From: Candidatus Woesearchaeota archaeon
GTDB lineage: Archaea > Nanobdellota > Nanobdellia > SCGC-AAA011-G17 > JAGVXY01
Direction: 5' to 3'
NCBI GenBank assembly: GCA_018303545.1
Contig: JAGVXY010000010.1
Coordinates: 65,643-107,014, forward strand
Length of the DNA stretch: 41,372 nt
The position numbers and the translations under genes were made by a program. How positions within the stretch are numbered: position 1 is the stretch's first letter; every line of letters starts with the position of its first letter. The notes under the pieces are model-generated. The model did not search any database. It saw nothing but the letters and a program-made list of their open reading frames with translations, and was not told the DNA's origin. This document shows, piece by piece, positions 8,215 through 18,581 of the stretch.

Positions 8215-8637
8215 CTATTTTTCAACAAAAGTATAAATGATATTTTCTACAATAACCTTAGGGAAACAAAACTCTGCAAGTTCGATTCCTATTCCCCTCG
8301 GGACATAGATAGATTTTATTTTTCCATTCACTGATTTGCAATCTTTTAGAGTAACATTATATCTAATAATCCTTATTGTAGCATCAGGGCATACATCAGA
8401 ACACGGAAAAGAAACTTCAACCGGAACTTCATTATGATAACCAATAATTAAGTGCTTACCCCACATTTCCCCTTTGTCAAAAGAGGATCTTGCATACTGT
8501 AATAATTGCTCATCAGATAACCTTTCGTTAGGGGGAATTTGAGGATTTAATTTCTCAGGTTGAAAAAACAAAATAGCCCCAATAACAATTGCTAAGATAA
8601 TTAAGAACGAGATTACATAACCAATTTTCCTTTCCAT
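8215..8637 (-). CDS. Membrane-anchored protein, unknown function
   Basis: N-terminal TM IGYVISFLIILAIVIGAILFF, soluble Cys-containing C-terminus. Confidence 0.65.
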   Translation of the reverse strand: MERKIGYVISFLIILAIVIGAILFFQPEKLNPQIPPNERLSDEQLLQYARSSFDKGEMWGKHLIIGYHNEVPVEVSFPCSDVCPDATIRIIRYNVTLKDCKSVNGKIKSIYVPRGIGIELAEFCFPKVIVENIIYTFVEK

Positions 8638-8741
8638 AACTCAATATATGATTAAAAGACTATAAAAGGTTGTCGCAAAGGGATTTAACGCGCCATTTTA
8701 ATCACCAATATTTAAATACTTAATTCTAAATATTATTCTCT

Positions 8742-9266
8742 ATGGCAAGAGATTTGATACAATTTGAGTATGAAGATAAAAATATAGGCTTCACTAAACT
8801 AGAAAAAGTAAATTTAATTAGTCAGAATTCTAAAGAATTGAGAAATACATTAAACCGAGCAAAAGAAAAGTTAGTAGTTCAAGGCTCTTCAGATGAAGTC
8901 AATCGTATGGCCCTAGAGTCAAAGAAAGTGAAGATTTTCGTTTCAAATGAAAAGGAAAGAGAGAAAGATTTTATGCATTTTAGGAATTCAGGATTAAATC
9001 AGGTATTATGCAACTTAGCAAAGAAAAACAATATAGCGATAGCTTTCAATTTCAATGATCTCTTAAAAGCAAGTTCTTGGGAGCAACGTTCAGTAACCCT
9101 AGGAAGAATTATGCAGAATATCAGATTATGTAGGAAAGCAAAAGTTAAGATGATTTTCGCATCTTTTGCAAAAAAAGAGGAAGACATAAGGCCTTACAAT
9201 ATGCTCTTAAGTTTCACTAAAGTTCTAGGAATGAGCACAAAAGAATCAAAAGAAGCGTTCTTATAA
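8742..9266 (+). CDS. rnp3: Ribonuclease P protein component 3 (Rpp30)
   Basis: FRNSGLNQVLCNLAKKNNIAIAFNFNDLL and LGRIMQNIRLCRKAKVKMIFASFA are Rpp30 hallmarks. Confidence 0.93.
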   Translation: MARDLIQFEYEDKNIGFTKLEKVNLISQNSKELRNTLNRAKEKLVVQGSSDEVNRMALESKKVKIFVSNEKEREKDFMHFRNSGLNQVLCNLAKKNNIAIAFNFNDLLKASSWEQRSVTLGRIMQNIRLCRKAKVKMIFASFAKKEEDIRPYNMLLSFTKVLGMSTKESKEAFL

Positions 9267-9311
9267 CAGCAATATTTTTAAACTCTAATAATTCTTTAAT
9301 CAATAGGAAAA

Positions 9312-12300
9312 ATGAGGTGCGCAATAATCTTTTTAGTTATTATTTTATTGGTTCCAATAGCTATTGCTGTAGACTCTTACGAGCCAGATAACTCAATTGC
9401 AAGTGCGCAATGGATTTTAACAAACGGCACAGCACAGCAGCACGATTTCAGCCCTGCATCAGACAATGATTTTGTAAAGTTCAATGTTACAAAAGGTTAT
9501 TATTACAGAATCCAGACTTACAATTTAACAGAATTAGATATTACCGATACAATAATAACCTTGTATAATGCAACAGCAACTTTAGCAGAAAATGATGATA
9601 TCATTTCAGGTGTCAATAGAACTTCAAGATTGGAATGGCAGGCAGTCTCAGATGATATTTTATATTTAAATATTTCTGAATTTTATAATGTTGCAAATGG
9701 AATATATCAGGTAGATGTTAAGCAGATTGGATTCTTGCAGCCATCATTGATTTCACCAGTAATAAACATTAATGCTACTTCAAATCAGTTTTTTAATATT
9801 ACCGCAAGAATTAAATGCCTTTCGGGGGTCTGTGAAAATGTCAAATTTACATTAGATCCAAAAGTTAATTCCCCGAATATTGACAAGCGTATAAATAAGA
9901 TATTGCAGTCAAACTCTTCAGTAAAAGTCATAGTTCTGCTAAAAGATAATCTGCCGTCAAATGATATTAAAGAAAGAAAAATTAATGTTAAATCTATGCA
10001 GGATAAAGCCTTAAAATCTTTGTCAAAAAATGATTTCAATTTAGAAAAACGATTTTCAGTCGTAAAAGGATTTGCAGGGGATCTTTCTCAGCAAGGATTA
10101 ACTAAACTTCAAATTGATCCAAATGTAGAATCAATTATTTTGGATGAAGAGTTGCACATTTCTTTAGCCTCCTCAGTAGGGCAGATTGGTGCTAAACAAG
10201 TTTGGCCAGTCCAAGTCACAAATAACATAACTGGCAAGGATCAAACCGTCTGTGTTGTCGATACAGGTATAGATTATACACATTCCGCATTTGGGTCCTG
10301 CAATCAGGCCCAATTCCAGAATGGTACTTGCGGTAAGGTTATCTCGGGGTATGATTATGTTAATACAGATATAAATCCAATTGATGATCACAATCATGGA
10401 ACGCACGTTGCAGGAATAGTTGCCTCGTCAAATAATACCTACAAAGGTGTCGCTCCTGACAGCATGCTTGTTGCTCTGAAAGCCTGTAATGCGGCAGGCA
10501 GCTGCTCCAGTTCCAATATGATTGCATCAGTGGATTGGTGCGTTGCCAATGCTTCAAAATTTAACATTTCAGTAATCACAATAAGTATAGGGGATGATGG
10601 AGATTATGGTTCTGCAGATTGCCCTCAGTGGATTGATAGCTCTTTCGCATTGGCTCATCAAGCAGGAATTTTTATTTCTGTTGCTACGGGCAATAATGGG
10701 TTTACTGACGGCATTTCTTATCCTGCTTGTTCGCCATATGCTGCTGCGGTTGGTGGGATTTCAGATGATGATTCAACTTATATTTATAATAGAGGATATC
10801 TTCTTGGTTTGGTTGCTCCAGCCCAAACTATAGTTTCTTCAGTTCGCGGAAATGCATTCAGTTCAATTTCCGGAACTTCTATGGCAACTCCTCATGCAGC
10901 GGGTTCAGCAGTTTTGCTTAGGCAGTATTATCTTGAGAAATTCAATATGAATTTATCTCCAGATTCCATTAAGCATAATCTTAGGAATTATGGTGTCAGT
11001 AAATACGACTCAGGTTCTTTAATTTCATATTCAAGAATTAATGTCTCTTCCTCTTTGCAGAGAAAAGGGGACGTTTCAAATGTCACAGGCGCAATACCTT
11101 TCTATACAATAAATCCTAATCCTAGCAACAGTTCATGTCTGCTTTCAATGCAGGAGAATGATGAATGCGATATAACCTGGACAGTAAATGCTTCAGGTAC
11201 TCCTTCCGAAACCTATGAATTTTTTGTAATTTCAGAAACACCTTACAGATACAACATAAGCGATAAAATAAATGTAACAATATTTAACGATTCATCATCG
11301 CCTTTAATAACGCAGATAACCGCAGATCATGCAAACTTTTCCCGAAGGCAGAACATTCTTCTAAACTGCAGTTATTCAGATAATGTTTTAGTAAGCAATA
11401 TTTCATTGTACTCAAATATTTCTGGAGAATATATTTTAAACAGCACAATTAATGTTAACCGTTCTTCAGGATCCTACATGTGGAATTTGACTGTTGATCA
11501 AGATGGATTTTATTTGTGGTCCTGTTCAGCGGTAGATTCCAGTAATCTATCTGCAATATCCTCAAATCATACATTCTTAGTGGATTCTTCTTCACCGGTA
11601 TTTACTATGTTTGTTCCTTCAAATAATTCTCAAATAAATAATTCCTTGACCATCAGTTTTAATTATAGCCTAACAGATTTATCTTCAATTGCAAATTGTT
11701 CATTGTTCATAGATGGTGCAATTTCAGAAACCTCTTTATCTTCCTCTCAAATTAATCATACATTTTCAGCCTATGGCGCTTATCTATGGTCGATTAATTG
11801 TACAGATTTTTTAGGCTATTCATCTGCAACTTCACAATATAACCTTACCTTAATCGATACTCTTGCTCCAGTCATAACTTCAATCAGCACATCCAGTGCA
11901 GGAACTTCTACTGCGTTAGTAACTTTATCTGTAACAACAAACGAAGTAGCAACTTGCCGTGTTTCAACTTCAGATGTTGCATATTCAAGCATGCAGACAA
12001 TGAATACTACGGGCTCAACATCCCATTCATATCAAAAAACTTATACCCCTGGTGCATCAGGTACGTATTATGTTAGATGTATCGATATATATGGTAATAC
12101 AATGTCCTCTTCAAATTCAACAGATTATAATGCGGTATTAACTCCGACGTCTCCAGGCGGGGGCGGGGGTGGCGGCGGATCTTCGGAAACAAAAATCGCC
12201 GCTGAAACAGGTCTTTCTTATGTTTTTGAATCTCTTTCCCCTGGCACGTCATCTTCATTTTATGTGGGCATCCCTGAAAATTACGGGGGTGTGAGTGAGA

Positions 12301-12896
12301 TTAGTATAAATCCAGTTGTCATAAAAGAAAATGCAGAAGTTATAATAAGCAAGACAATGTTTTCTCCTCCGTCATCTGTTTCGGCATTAGCAGAAGTATA
12401 TAATTATCTGGAAATCAAGACAGTAAACCTTGGAAATGCAGATATCAAAACGGCGACAATAAAATTCCGTGTTACCAAACAATGGGTCATTGATAATGGT
12501 TACAATAAGAATAATATCAAGCTCTTCCATTTTACTGGTTCGTGGAATGCATTGGAAACCAAGCAGACTTCTCAAGATATTGTTTATCTTTTCTATGAGG
12601 CAGTCTCTCCAGGATTCAGTTATTTTGCAATCGCAAATCTAGAGCCAGAAAATTTAGTTCCTAAAGTTGATGAAAATTTAGTAGTGAATTATTCTGATTC
12701 TAAATTAACCTCAGAAATTCCTGCATCAGAAAGTTTATTCTGCTATAAATGCTTGATGATTTATTTAATTGCAGTATTATGTGTATTTGCCATAGTTGTT
12801 TTATGCGTTTACATATATGTTAATTTTACTTCGGGCATTTTCAATCGCAACAAAAACGATGATTTAGTAATCGATAAACCATTAAAAAAAGAATGA
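9312..12896 (+). CDS. Large secreted, membrane-anchored S8 (subtilisin-like) serine protease with C-terminal extracellular repeats
   Basis: Signal peptide; catalytic DTGIDYTHSAF, DHNHGTHVAGIVA, SGTSMATPHAAG; Gly-rich linker SPGGGGGGGGSS; PGF-like SPGFSYFAIA; C-terminal TM. Confidence 0.95.
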   Translation: MRCAIIFLVIILLVPIAIAVDSYEPDNSIASAQWILTNGTAQQHDFSPASDNDFVKFNVTKGYYYRIQTYNLTELDITDTIITLYNATATLAENDDIISGVNRTSRLEWQAVSDDILYLNISEFYNVANGIYQVDVKQIGFLQPSLISPVININATSNQFFNITARIKCLSGVCENVKFTLDPKVNSPNIDKRINKILQSNSSVKVIVLLKDNLPSNDIKERKINVKSMQDKALKSLSKNDFNLEKRFSVVKGFAGDLSQQGLTKLQIDPNVESIILDEELHISLASSVGQIGAKQVWPVQVTNNITGKDQTVCVVDTGIDYTHSAFGSCNQAQFQNGTCGKVISGYDYVNTDINPIDDHNHGTHVAGIVASSNNTYKGVAPDSMLVALKACNAAGSCSSSNMIASVDWCVANASKFNISVITISIGDDGDYGSADCPQWIDSSFALAHQAGIFISVATGNNGFTDGISYPACSPYAAAVGGISDDDSTYIYNRGYLLGLVAPAQTIVSSVRGNAFSSISGTSMATPHAAGSAVLLRQYYLEKFNMNLSPDSIKHNLRNYGVSKYDSGSLISYSRINVSSSLQRKGDVSNVTGAIPFYTINPNPSNSSCLLSMQENDECDITWTVNASGTPSETYEFFVISETPYRYNISDKINVTIFNDSSSPLITQITADHANFSRRQNILLNCSYSDNVLVSNISLYSNISGEYILNSTINVNRSSGSYMWNLTVDQDGFYLWSCSAVDSSNLSAISSNHTFLVDSSSPVFTMFVPSNNSQINNSLTISFNYSLTDLSSIANCSLFIDGAISETSLSSSQINHTFSAYGAYLWSINCTDFLGYSSATSQYNLTLIDTLAPVITSISTSSAGTSTALVTLSVTTNEVATCRVSTSDVAYSSMQTMNTTGSTSHSYQKTYTPGASGTYYVRCIDIYGNTMSSSNSTDYNAVLTPTSPGGGGGGGGSSETKIAAETGLSYVFESLSPGTSSSFYVGIPENYGGVSEISINPVVIKENAEVIISKTMFSPPSSVSALAEVYNYLEIKTVNLGNADIKTATIKFRVTKQWVIDNGYNKNNIKLFHFTGSWNALETKQTSQDIVYLFYEAVSPGFSYFAIANLEPENLVPKVDENLVVNYSDSKLTSEIPASESLFCYKCLMIYLIAVLCVFAIVVLCVYIYVNFTSGIFNRNKNDDLVIDKPLKKE

Positions 12897-12907
12897 ATTA
12901 AAAATAT

Positions 12908-14221
12908 TTAAGGATAAGATTTTTCAATCATTTTCTCACAAACCCCGCAGGATTTTTTCTCAGGGCATTTTCCGTAAAGCACACCCTGAGGAACAGCAAA
13001 TTTTCCAAGCTCTGGTGCAACTTCTTTTATTTTTTCAGCCATGGTTTTTGCAATTTTTCTTATTTCCCATTGTGCTTCAGTGCATGTTCTCTTGCCTATT
13101 GAATGTATTGCGTTCCATCCGTTCACATGTATCAAGTCATAAACTTTCAGCGAATGAGGGAGCACACCCAATGAATCTGAGTTGCTGAAATTATTCTTTA
13201 CAAATTTTATAGATTCTTCAGTTAAATTCTTGTATGCCCTCAACCATTTAGATTTAGCTATGCTTGGCGGAATTACATATTCTTCTCTTTTCACTGCGTC
13301 ATAAATAGATTGTACACTTTGGTCCCATGTTCTTTGCCTTGTTGCTTGGTGGAAAGTTGCTAAAGACATTCCGGTTATAAATGTGAAATGATAATGTTTC
13401 AAATTAGCCAATTCAGCTTCATCTCTTTCCATAATTGCTTTTCGTATTATTTCTGCAGGAAAATATATATCTGAATGATTTATCAAATTAGCCTTATCAA
13501 TTTCTTCAAGGTCAATTATCGTCTCAATCCCTTTATTTTCCAATGAGAATAATTGTGGTGCAGGCATCCATGCTAGTACTTCATAATTATTTGCCCTTTC
13601 TTTCATTAATCTTGGCGCAATTCCTTTCGCAAGATTTATCATTTCTGAAACAGTTTCTCTTACTTCTTCAGGCATACCCTTCCTTTTGGACATATAGTCT
13701 AAATGCATAAGTTCTCTTGCATCCAATGCGGTTTGTATCGTTGTTTTAGTGTTCAATGGCAGAATGAATCTTGCATCTTCAGCAGGGACATTTTCTTTTT
13801 GCATTTTTTCATAAAGGTCAAACTGCATTCTCATTAATACTTGAGCTAAACTTTCTTCCAAACTTACAGGCAGATGAAACCCTCTTTCGGCTGTCGCTCT
13901 TCTCAACGACTGCTGCAGATGCGAAGCATATTGCGGTGCGCACAGAAATAATGTTGACATTCTTGTTATATTATCCATTGAGAACAAGAAATATGATTGG
14001 TCCAAAACTGCCCCATGTCCTCTTCCAGAAGTTTCTTCAAATATTTTTTCTTTTCTTTTTTCATAGTTTCCGTTTTCTGCTATTTCTTTATCATGTATAT
14101 CTTTTGAGGACAGCTCACTGAAGCATCCTCTTGCTCCGCACGAAGCGGGGTCTTCTGCATCCCATTTATTAGCAGGATTTTGCAGCCATGATTCAAGATA
14201 TACCCTCTTTTTGTTTTCCAT
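12908..14221 (-). CDS. ThyX-like (flavin-dependent thymidylate synthase) protein with two ThyX-like halves
   Basis: Two ThyX-type segments: GRGHGAVLDQSYFLFSMDNITRMST...APQYASHLQQSLRRA and FTFITGMSLATFHQATRQRTWDQSVQSIYDA. Confidence 0.72.
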   Translation of the reverse strand: MENKKRVYLESWLQNPANKWDAEDPASCGARGCFSELSSKDIHDKEIAENGNYEKRKEKIFEETSGRGHGAVLDQSYFLFSMDNITRMSTLFLCAPQYASHLQQSLRRATAERGFHLPVSLEESLAQVLMRMQFDLYEKMQKENVPAEDARFILPLNTKTTIQTALDARELMHLDYMSKRKGMPEEVRETVSEMINLAKGIAPRLMKERANNYEVLAWMPAPQLFSLENKGIETIIDLEEIDKANLINHSDIYFPAEIIRKAIMERDEAELANLKHYHFTFITGMSLATFHQATRQRTWDQSVQSIYDAVKREEYVIPPSIAKSKWLRAYKNLTEESIKFVKNNFSNSDSLGVLPHSLKVYDLIHVNGWNAIHSIGKRTCTEAQWEIRKIAKTMAEKIKEVAPELGKFAVPQGVLYGKCPEKKSCGVCEKMIEKSYP

Positions 14222-14300
14222 TTTCCTACTCTATTTAATTATCTCTTTTTAAATTCTGTTGGGAATAAATTTATATATTCAAAAGAGTATTATAAACAAA

Positions 14301-14570
14301 ATGGAATTGATAATTTCAGCATTATGCGGTTTAATCGGTGGCTTGACAAGAGCCTGTGTTGGTTTATTAAAGTTCTATTCAAAGAACAAGAAAGGCAAGA
14401 TAGATATTAGAAGGATATTATTCACTTCTCTGACTTCAGGAATTATTGGTACTTTTACAGGTTTATTAGTAAGTGCCGATTTCAGGATTTCTTTGTTGGC
14501 AGGTTACGCAGGGACAGATCTAATAGAGGGATTATACAAAGCCGGTTTTAAGAAAGATTTGAAGCTTTGA
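14301..14570 (+). CDS. Small membrane protein, unknown
   Basis: MELIISALCGLIGGLTRACVGLL...; ATG at 14301 preferred over TTG at 14259. Confidence 0.65.
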   Translation: MELIISALCGLIGGLTRACVGLLKFYSKNKKGKIDIRRILFTSLTSGIIGTFTGLLVSADFRISLLAGYAGTDLIEGLYKAGFKKDLKL

Positions 14571-14668
14571 TTCTCATCATAAAACCGTTAAATTTAAAAA
14601 GAAAACCTCTTTCTTTACTAAGGTAAGAGAGAGAAGAAGGAGAAAGCTTTTTTCTCGGTTGAAATAAG

Positions 14669-14947
14669 ATGTTGAAACCGATTTTACCTTCATCAAAAGA
14701 AGGAAAGAGATATATTATGTACGAATCAAGAGAAAACATATCAGATAGTTACCTGAAGGATGCCATTAAGTCATTTATTGGTGAATTGGGCTTTGCTAGA
14801 GCGGGAATTAGGCTTATGAGCAATAATATTATTCAGGTTAACAGCAATTATGTTGATGAGGTTATCTCTGCTTTGGCATTGACCAAAGACATAAAAACTA
14901 AAAGAACATCCGGTATGATTAACAAGCTAAAAAAGGAGGCGAATTGA
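14669..14947 (+). CDS. rnp2: Ribonuclease P protein component 2 (Pop5)
   Basis: MLKPILPSSKEGKRYIMYES..., position directly before psmA as in the archaeal exosome superoperon. Confidence 0.88.
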   Translation: MLKPILPSSKEGKRYIMYESRENISDSYLKDAIKSFIGELGFARAGIRLMSNNIIQVNSNYVDEVISALALTKDIKTKRTSGMINKLKKEAN

Positions 14948-14949
14948 AT

Positions 14950-15663
14950 ATGCAGCAGCAAGCACAGCATCAGATGATGGGATATGACAGGACAAGCGCA
15001 ATGTTTAGTCCTGATGGTAGGTTATTGCAGGTGGAATATGCAAAAAAGACAGTTAAAAGAGGTACCGTTGGAATAGGTATCGTTTACAAGGACGGAGTTC
15101 TATTCGTAGCAGACAAATGGATAAATGATAAACTTATAGTCAACTCAAGTGTTGAAAAAATCTTTGAGATTGATGAGCACATAGGCGCAACAGCAGTAGG
15201 TTTTGTTATGGACGGAAGAATCCTGATAGAAAAAGCGCAATTGTTAGCTCAGCAGCACAGGGTAACTTACGACGCACCTTTGGATGTTTTAACTTTAACT
15301 AAAGAAATCTGCAACATGAAGCAGTTTTATACTCAATATGGTGGTGCAAGGCCTTTCGGAGTTTCGTTATTGATAGGCGCAGTGAACCAAGAACCGGAAT
15401 TGTATGTTACAGACCCGGCGGGAATATTTTTCAAATACAAAGCAACTGCAGTAGGTGAAAATGAAACAGAAATAAAAGAAGTCTTGGAAAAGGAATACAA
15501 AGAAAGCATGAGTAGAGAACAAGCATTAGCATTGGCAATAAAAGCATTGAAAGCAGTTCTGACAAAAGACTTTGATATTAACAGGATAGACGCAGCTTCC
15601 ATAGATATGGAAAACAAGAAATTTACAAGAATAGAAAGAAACATAATCAACAAGGTAAAGTAA
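14950..15663 (+). CDS. psmA: Proteasome alpha subunit
   Basis: GYDRTSAMFSPDGRLLQVEYAKKTVKRG N-terminal signature; SD GGAGG upstream; start could instead be TTG 14944. Confidence 0.97.
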   Translation: MQQQAQHQMMGYDRTSAMFSPDGRLLQVEYAKKTVKRGTVGIGIVYKDGVLFVADKWINDKLIVNSSVEKIFEIDEHIGATAVGFVMDGRILIEKAQLLAQQHRVTYDAPLDVLTLTKEICNMKQFYTQYGGARPFGVSLLIGAVNQEPELYVTDPAGIFFKYKATAVGENETEIKEVLEKEYKESMSREQALALAIKALKAVLTKDFDINRIDAASIDMENKKFTRIERNIINKVK

Positions 15664-15664
15664 A

Positions 15665-16384
15665 ATGGTAAGCGTAGATGAAGCAGTGATTGCAAAGCTT
15701 AAGTTAAAAGAAGGCACAAAGATCCAGCGCCATGTAGGCATGGAATTTGAAATTTTAGTGGATTGCGAAAAAGCCATGGAATTTAAGCAGGGCAGGAAAG
15801 TTGACATCAATGATGTTTTGGCTGTAACAGACATTTTCACGAATGTCAAACAGGGAGACAAGGCTCCAGATAATGTCTTGAAAGAGATTTTCGGCACAGC
15901 AGATTCTAATAAAATTGCCGCCATAATTTTAAGAGATGGTAGCATTCAGCTTACAACAGACTACAAGTCAAAAATAAGAGAAGAAAAAAAGAAAAAGATC
16001 ATTGCGTTAATAGCAAAAGAAGGTATTGACCCAAGGACAAAAGCGCCATTGCCGCCAAAAAGAATAGAGTTGGCAATGCAGCAGGTTAAAGTCAATATCG
16101 ATGAGTTCAAAAAGCCTGAAGAACAGATAGCAGGCATAGTTGACCAGCTTAGACCGATTTTACCGATAAGTTTTGAAAAGAAAACATTATCCATTAGTAT
16201 CCCTGCCAAGTTTGGTTCCCAGGCTTACGGCATACTGAAAAGATTTGGGGGCATAAAAAAGGAAGACTGGTTAGCCAATGGATCTTTATCTGCAACGTTG
16301 GAAGTTTCAGCAGGTTCTCAAGAAGAACTTTTTGATGAGCTGAATAAATTGACTCATGGTGATGTGTTGATAAAAGAAATGTAA
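15665..16384 (+). CDS. Ribosome maturation protein SBDS/Sdo1
   Basis: VDEAVIAKLKLKEGTKIQRHVGMEFEILVDCEKAMEFK...; DPRTKAPLPPKRIELAM. Confidence 0.95.
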   Translation: MVSVDEAVIAKLKLKEGTKIQRHVGMEFEILVDCEKAMEFKQGRKVDINDVLAVTDIFTNVKQGDKAPDNVLKEIFGTADSNKIAAIILRDGSIQLTTDYKSKIREEKKKKIIALIAKEGIDPRTKAPLPPKRIELAMQQVKVNIDEFKKPEEQIAGIVDQLRPILPISFEKKTLSISIPAKFGSQAYGILKRFGGIKKEDWLANGSLSATLEVSAGSQEELFDELNKLTHGDVLIKEM

Positions 16385-16400
16385 TTAGGAGGAATTTAAA

Positions 16401-17120
16401 ATGTCTAAATTATTAATAGAAGACAAGGAAGTAGTAATCCCCGGTCAAATATTGGCCGAAGGAATGGACTATCTGCCTAGCAATGGTGCCATTCGTGAGG
16501 GAGACAACATAATCTCTACTTCAATGGGAGTCGTTTCTCTTAGCGGAAGATTAATAAAAATTATACCGCTCACGAAACGTTATGTCCCGCAAATTGGAGA
16601 TGTAGTTGTTGGATTTGTCAAGGATTTGACTTATTCAAGTTGGTTTATTGATATTGGTTATTCAAATGATGCAGTACTTTCAATGAAAGATGCCACTTCA
16701 GATTTTATTGAGCGTGGCGCTGATTTGACGCAGTACTTTTCGCATGGCGATTATATGGTCGCAAAGATAGCCAATGTTACAAAGACAAAAGCTGTGGATA
16801 TTACAATGCGTGAGCCAGGTTTGAAAAAACTTTATGGCGGCAAGATCATTGAAGTTAATCCCGCTCGTGTTCCAAGAATTATTGGAAAGCAGGGTAGCAT
16901 GATCAAAATTATAAAAGACAGCACTGGCTGCATGATTACCGTCGGTCAGAATGGAATCATCTGGTTAAAAGGCCCAGACTTGAAAAATGAGCTCATTGCA
17001 ACTGAAGCGATAATGCGCATCAATGAATGTTCTTATACTCAGGGGCTTACAGAGCAGACAGAAGCATTTTTGAAAGAGAGAACAGGAGGTAAGCAACATG
17101 GCGTACACCAAGAGGCTTGA
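16401..17120 (+). CDS. rrp4: Exosome complex RNA-binding protein Rrp4 (S1+KH)
   Basis: GDVVVGFVKDLTYSSWFIDIG (S1), PRIIGKQGSMIKIIKDSTGCMITVGQNGIIW (KH); upstream of rrp41. Confidence 0.95.
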   Translation: MSKLLIEDKEVVIPGQILAEGMDYLPSNGAIREGDNIISTSMGVVSLSGRLIKIIPLTKRYVPQIGDVVVGFVKDLTYSSWFIDIGYSNDAVLSMKDATSDFIERGADLTQYFSHGDYMVAKIANVTKTKAVDITMREPGLKKLYGGKIIEVNPARVPRIIGKQGSMIKIIKDSTGCMITVGQNGIIWLKGPDLKNELIATEAIMRINECSYTQGLTEQTEAFLKERTGGKQHGVHQEA

Positions 17121-17811
17121 TGGAAGAAAGTTAGATGAGCTTCGTAAAGTCGAAGCTAAGGTAGGCGTAATAAAGACTGCCGCTGGTTCAGCAATGTTCC
17201 GAATGGGTAACACAATTGCTTACGCAGCAGTTAGAGGTCCAAGGGAAGTTTTTCCAAGATCTATGGCAAAGCCAGATACTGCTGTTCTAAGATGCTATTA
17301 TGATATGATGGCATTTTCTGGTGCAGGAGAAAGAGTACGTCCAGGACCAAGCAGGCGTTCAAAAGAAATTTCGATGGTCACTGCAAAAGCATTGGAGCCG
17401 GTTTTAGATTTGACTGAGTTTCCAAAATCAGGTATAGATGTTTTTATTGAGCTCATTCAGACTGATGCAGGAACAAGATGCGCAGGAATTTGCGCAGCTG
17501 CTTTAGCTTTGGCCGATGCAGGATTCAGCATGAAAGATATGGTCTGTGCTGTTGCAATGGGCGTCATCGACGGAACTGTCGTTGCTGATTTGGACAAGGC
17601 AGAAGAGGATTATGACAAAGGACCAGTAGCAGATTTAGCTATGGCTATGCTTCCTCGTTCTGGTGAAGTTACATTGATGCAGATGGATGGTGAAGCATCT
17701 CAAGAGCACATTATTGAAGCTGTTGAATTGATGAAGAAATCCATCAAGAAGATTTACGAAGTCCAGAAGAAAGCTTTGCTGGAGAAATATGGGGGCGTTA
17801 AAGATGAATAA
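17098..17811 (+). CDS. rrp41: Exosome complex exonuclease Rrp41
   Basis: RLDGRKLDELRKVEAKVGVIKTAAGSAMFRMGNT...GPSRRSKEIS; RNase PH fold. Confidence 0.96.
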   Translation: MAYTKRLDGRKLDELRKVEAKVGVIKTAAGSAMFRMGNTIAYAAVRGPREVFPRSMAKPDTAVLRCYYDMMAFSGAGERVRPGPSRRSKEISMVTAKALEPVLDLTEFPKSGIDVFIELIQTDAGTRCAGICAAALALADAGFSMKDMVCAVAMGVIDGTVVADLDKAEEDYDKGPVADLAMAMLPRSGEVTLMQMDGEASQEHIIEAVELMKKSIKKIYEVQKKALLEKYGGVKDE

Positions 17812-18580
17812 AATTATGAAAGACTACATTTTGGGCCTGCTTAGCAAAGGCGAGCGTATGGATGGACGTAAGCTTGACGAGTTCAGAAAACCGATAAAGA
17901 TTGAGTATGGTATTTCAACAAAATCTTCGGAAGGTTCAGCCATTGTTCATATTGGTGAAACAATGGTTATTGCTGGTGTTAAAATGGCAATAGGCAAACC
18001 CTATGAAGATACACCTGATGAAGGAAGTTTAACTGTGAACGTTGAATTGAGTCCAATGGCTTCTGAGTCATTTGAACCAGGACCACCAAACGATTATTCA
18101 ATTGAGTTGGCCCGCGTCACAGACAGAGTTGTTCGTGAGTCCGGCATGATTGATGTCAATAAGCTTTGCATAAAGGAAGGCGAAAAAATATGGATGGTAA
18201 ATGTAGACATCTATCCTATGAACGATGCAGGAAACTTATTTGATGCATGCGCTTTAGCCGCTTTGGCGGCAATAAAAGACGCTAAAATGCCTAAAATCGA
18301 GAATGACAAGGTTAATTACCATGAAAAAACAAGCAAAGGATTGCCTTTGAAGAAGACGCCAATTTCCGTAACCGTTATAAAGATAGGCAAGCATCTGCTC
18401 GTAGATCCTTTAGTTGAAGAGTTCAATGCTCTCGACGCTAGGCTTACAATAGGCATAGATGAAGCAAACAATCCCTGCGCAATACAGAAGGGGGGAGATG
18501 CTCCATTAAGTGCCTCAGACATCGATAAGATGATAACCCTGGCAAAAGAAAAGGTCAAAGAACTCAGGAAGGTGCTTTAA
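17804..18580 (+). CDS. rrp42: Exosome complex component Rrp42
   Basis: RMDGRKLDEFRKPIKIEYGISTKSSEGSAIVHIGETMVIAGVK...; ATG 17804 preferred. Confidence 0.95.
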   Translation: MNKIMKDYILGLLSKGERMDGRKLDEFRKPIKIEYGISTKSSEGSAIVHIGETMVIAGVKMAIGKPYEDTPDEGSLTVNVELSPMASESFEPGPPNDYSIELARVTDRVVRESGMIDVNKLCIKEGEKIWMVNVDIYPMNDAGNLFDACALAALAAIKDAKMPKIENDKVNYHEKTSKGLPLKKTPISVTVIKIGKHLLVDPLVEEFNALDARLTIGIDEANNPCAIQKGGDAPLSASDIDKMITLAKEKVKELRKVL

Positions 18581-18581
18581 T

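Noticed and set aside
10360-10833. ORFs overlapping the S8 protease (10360-10557 -, 10594-10833 +)
   Set aside because: Alternative-frame artefacts inside a clear long CDS with catalytic motifs
12151-12180. GGCGGGGGCGGGGGTGGCGGCGGA Gly run as a possible repeat element
   Set aside because: In-frame poly-Gly linker typical of archaeal secreted proteins
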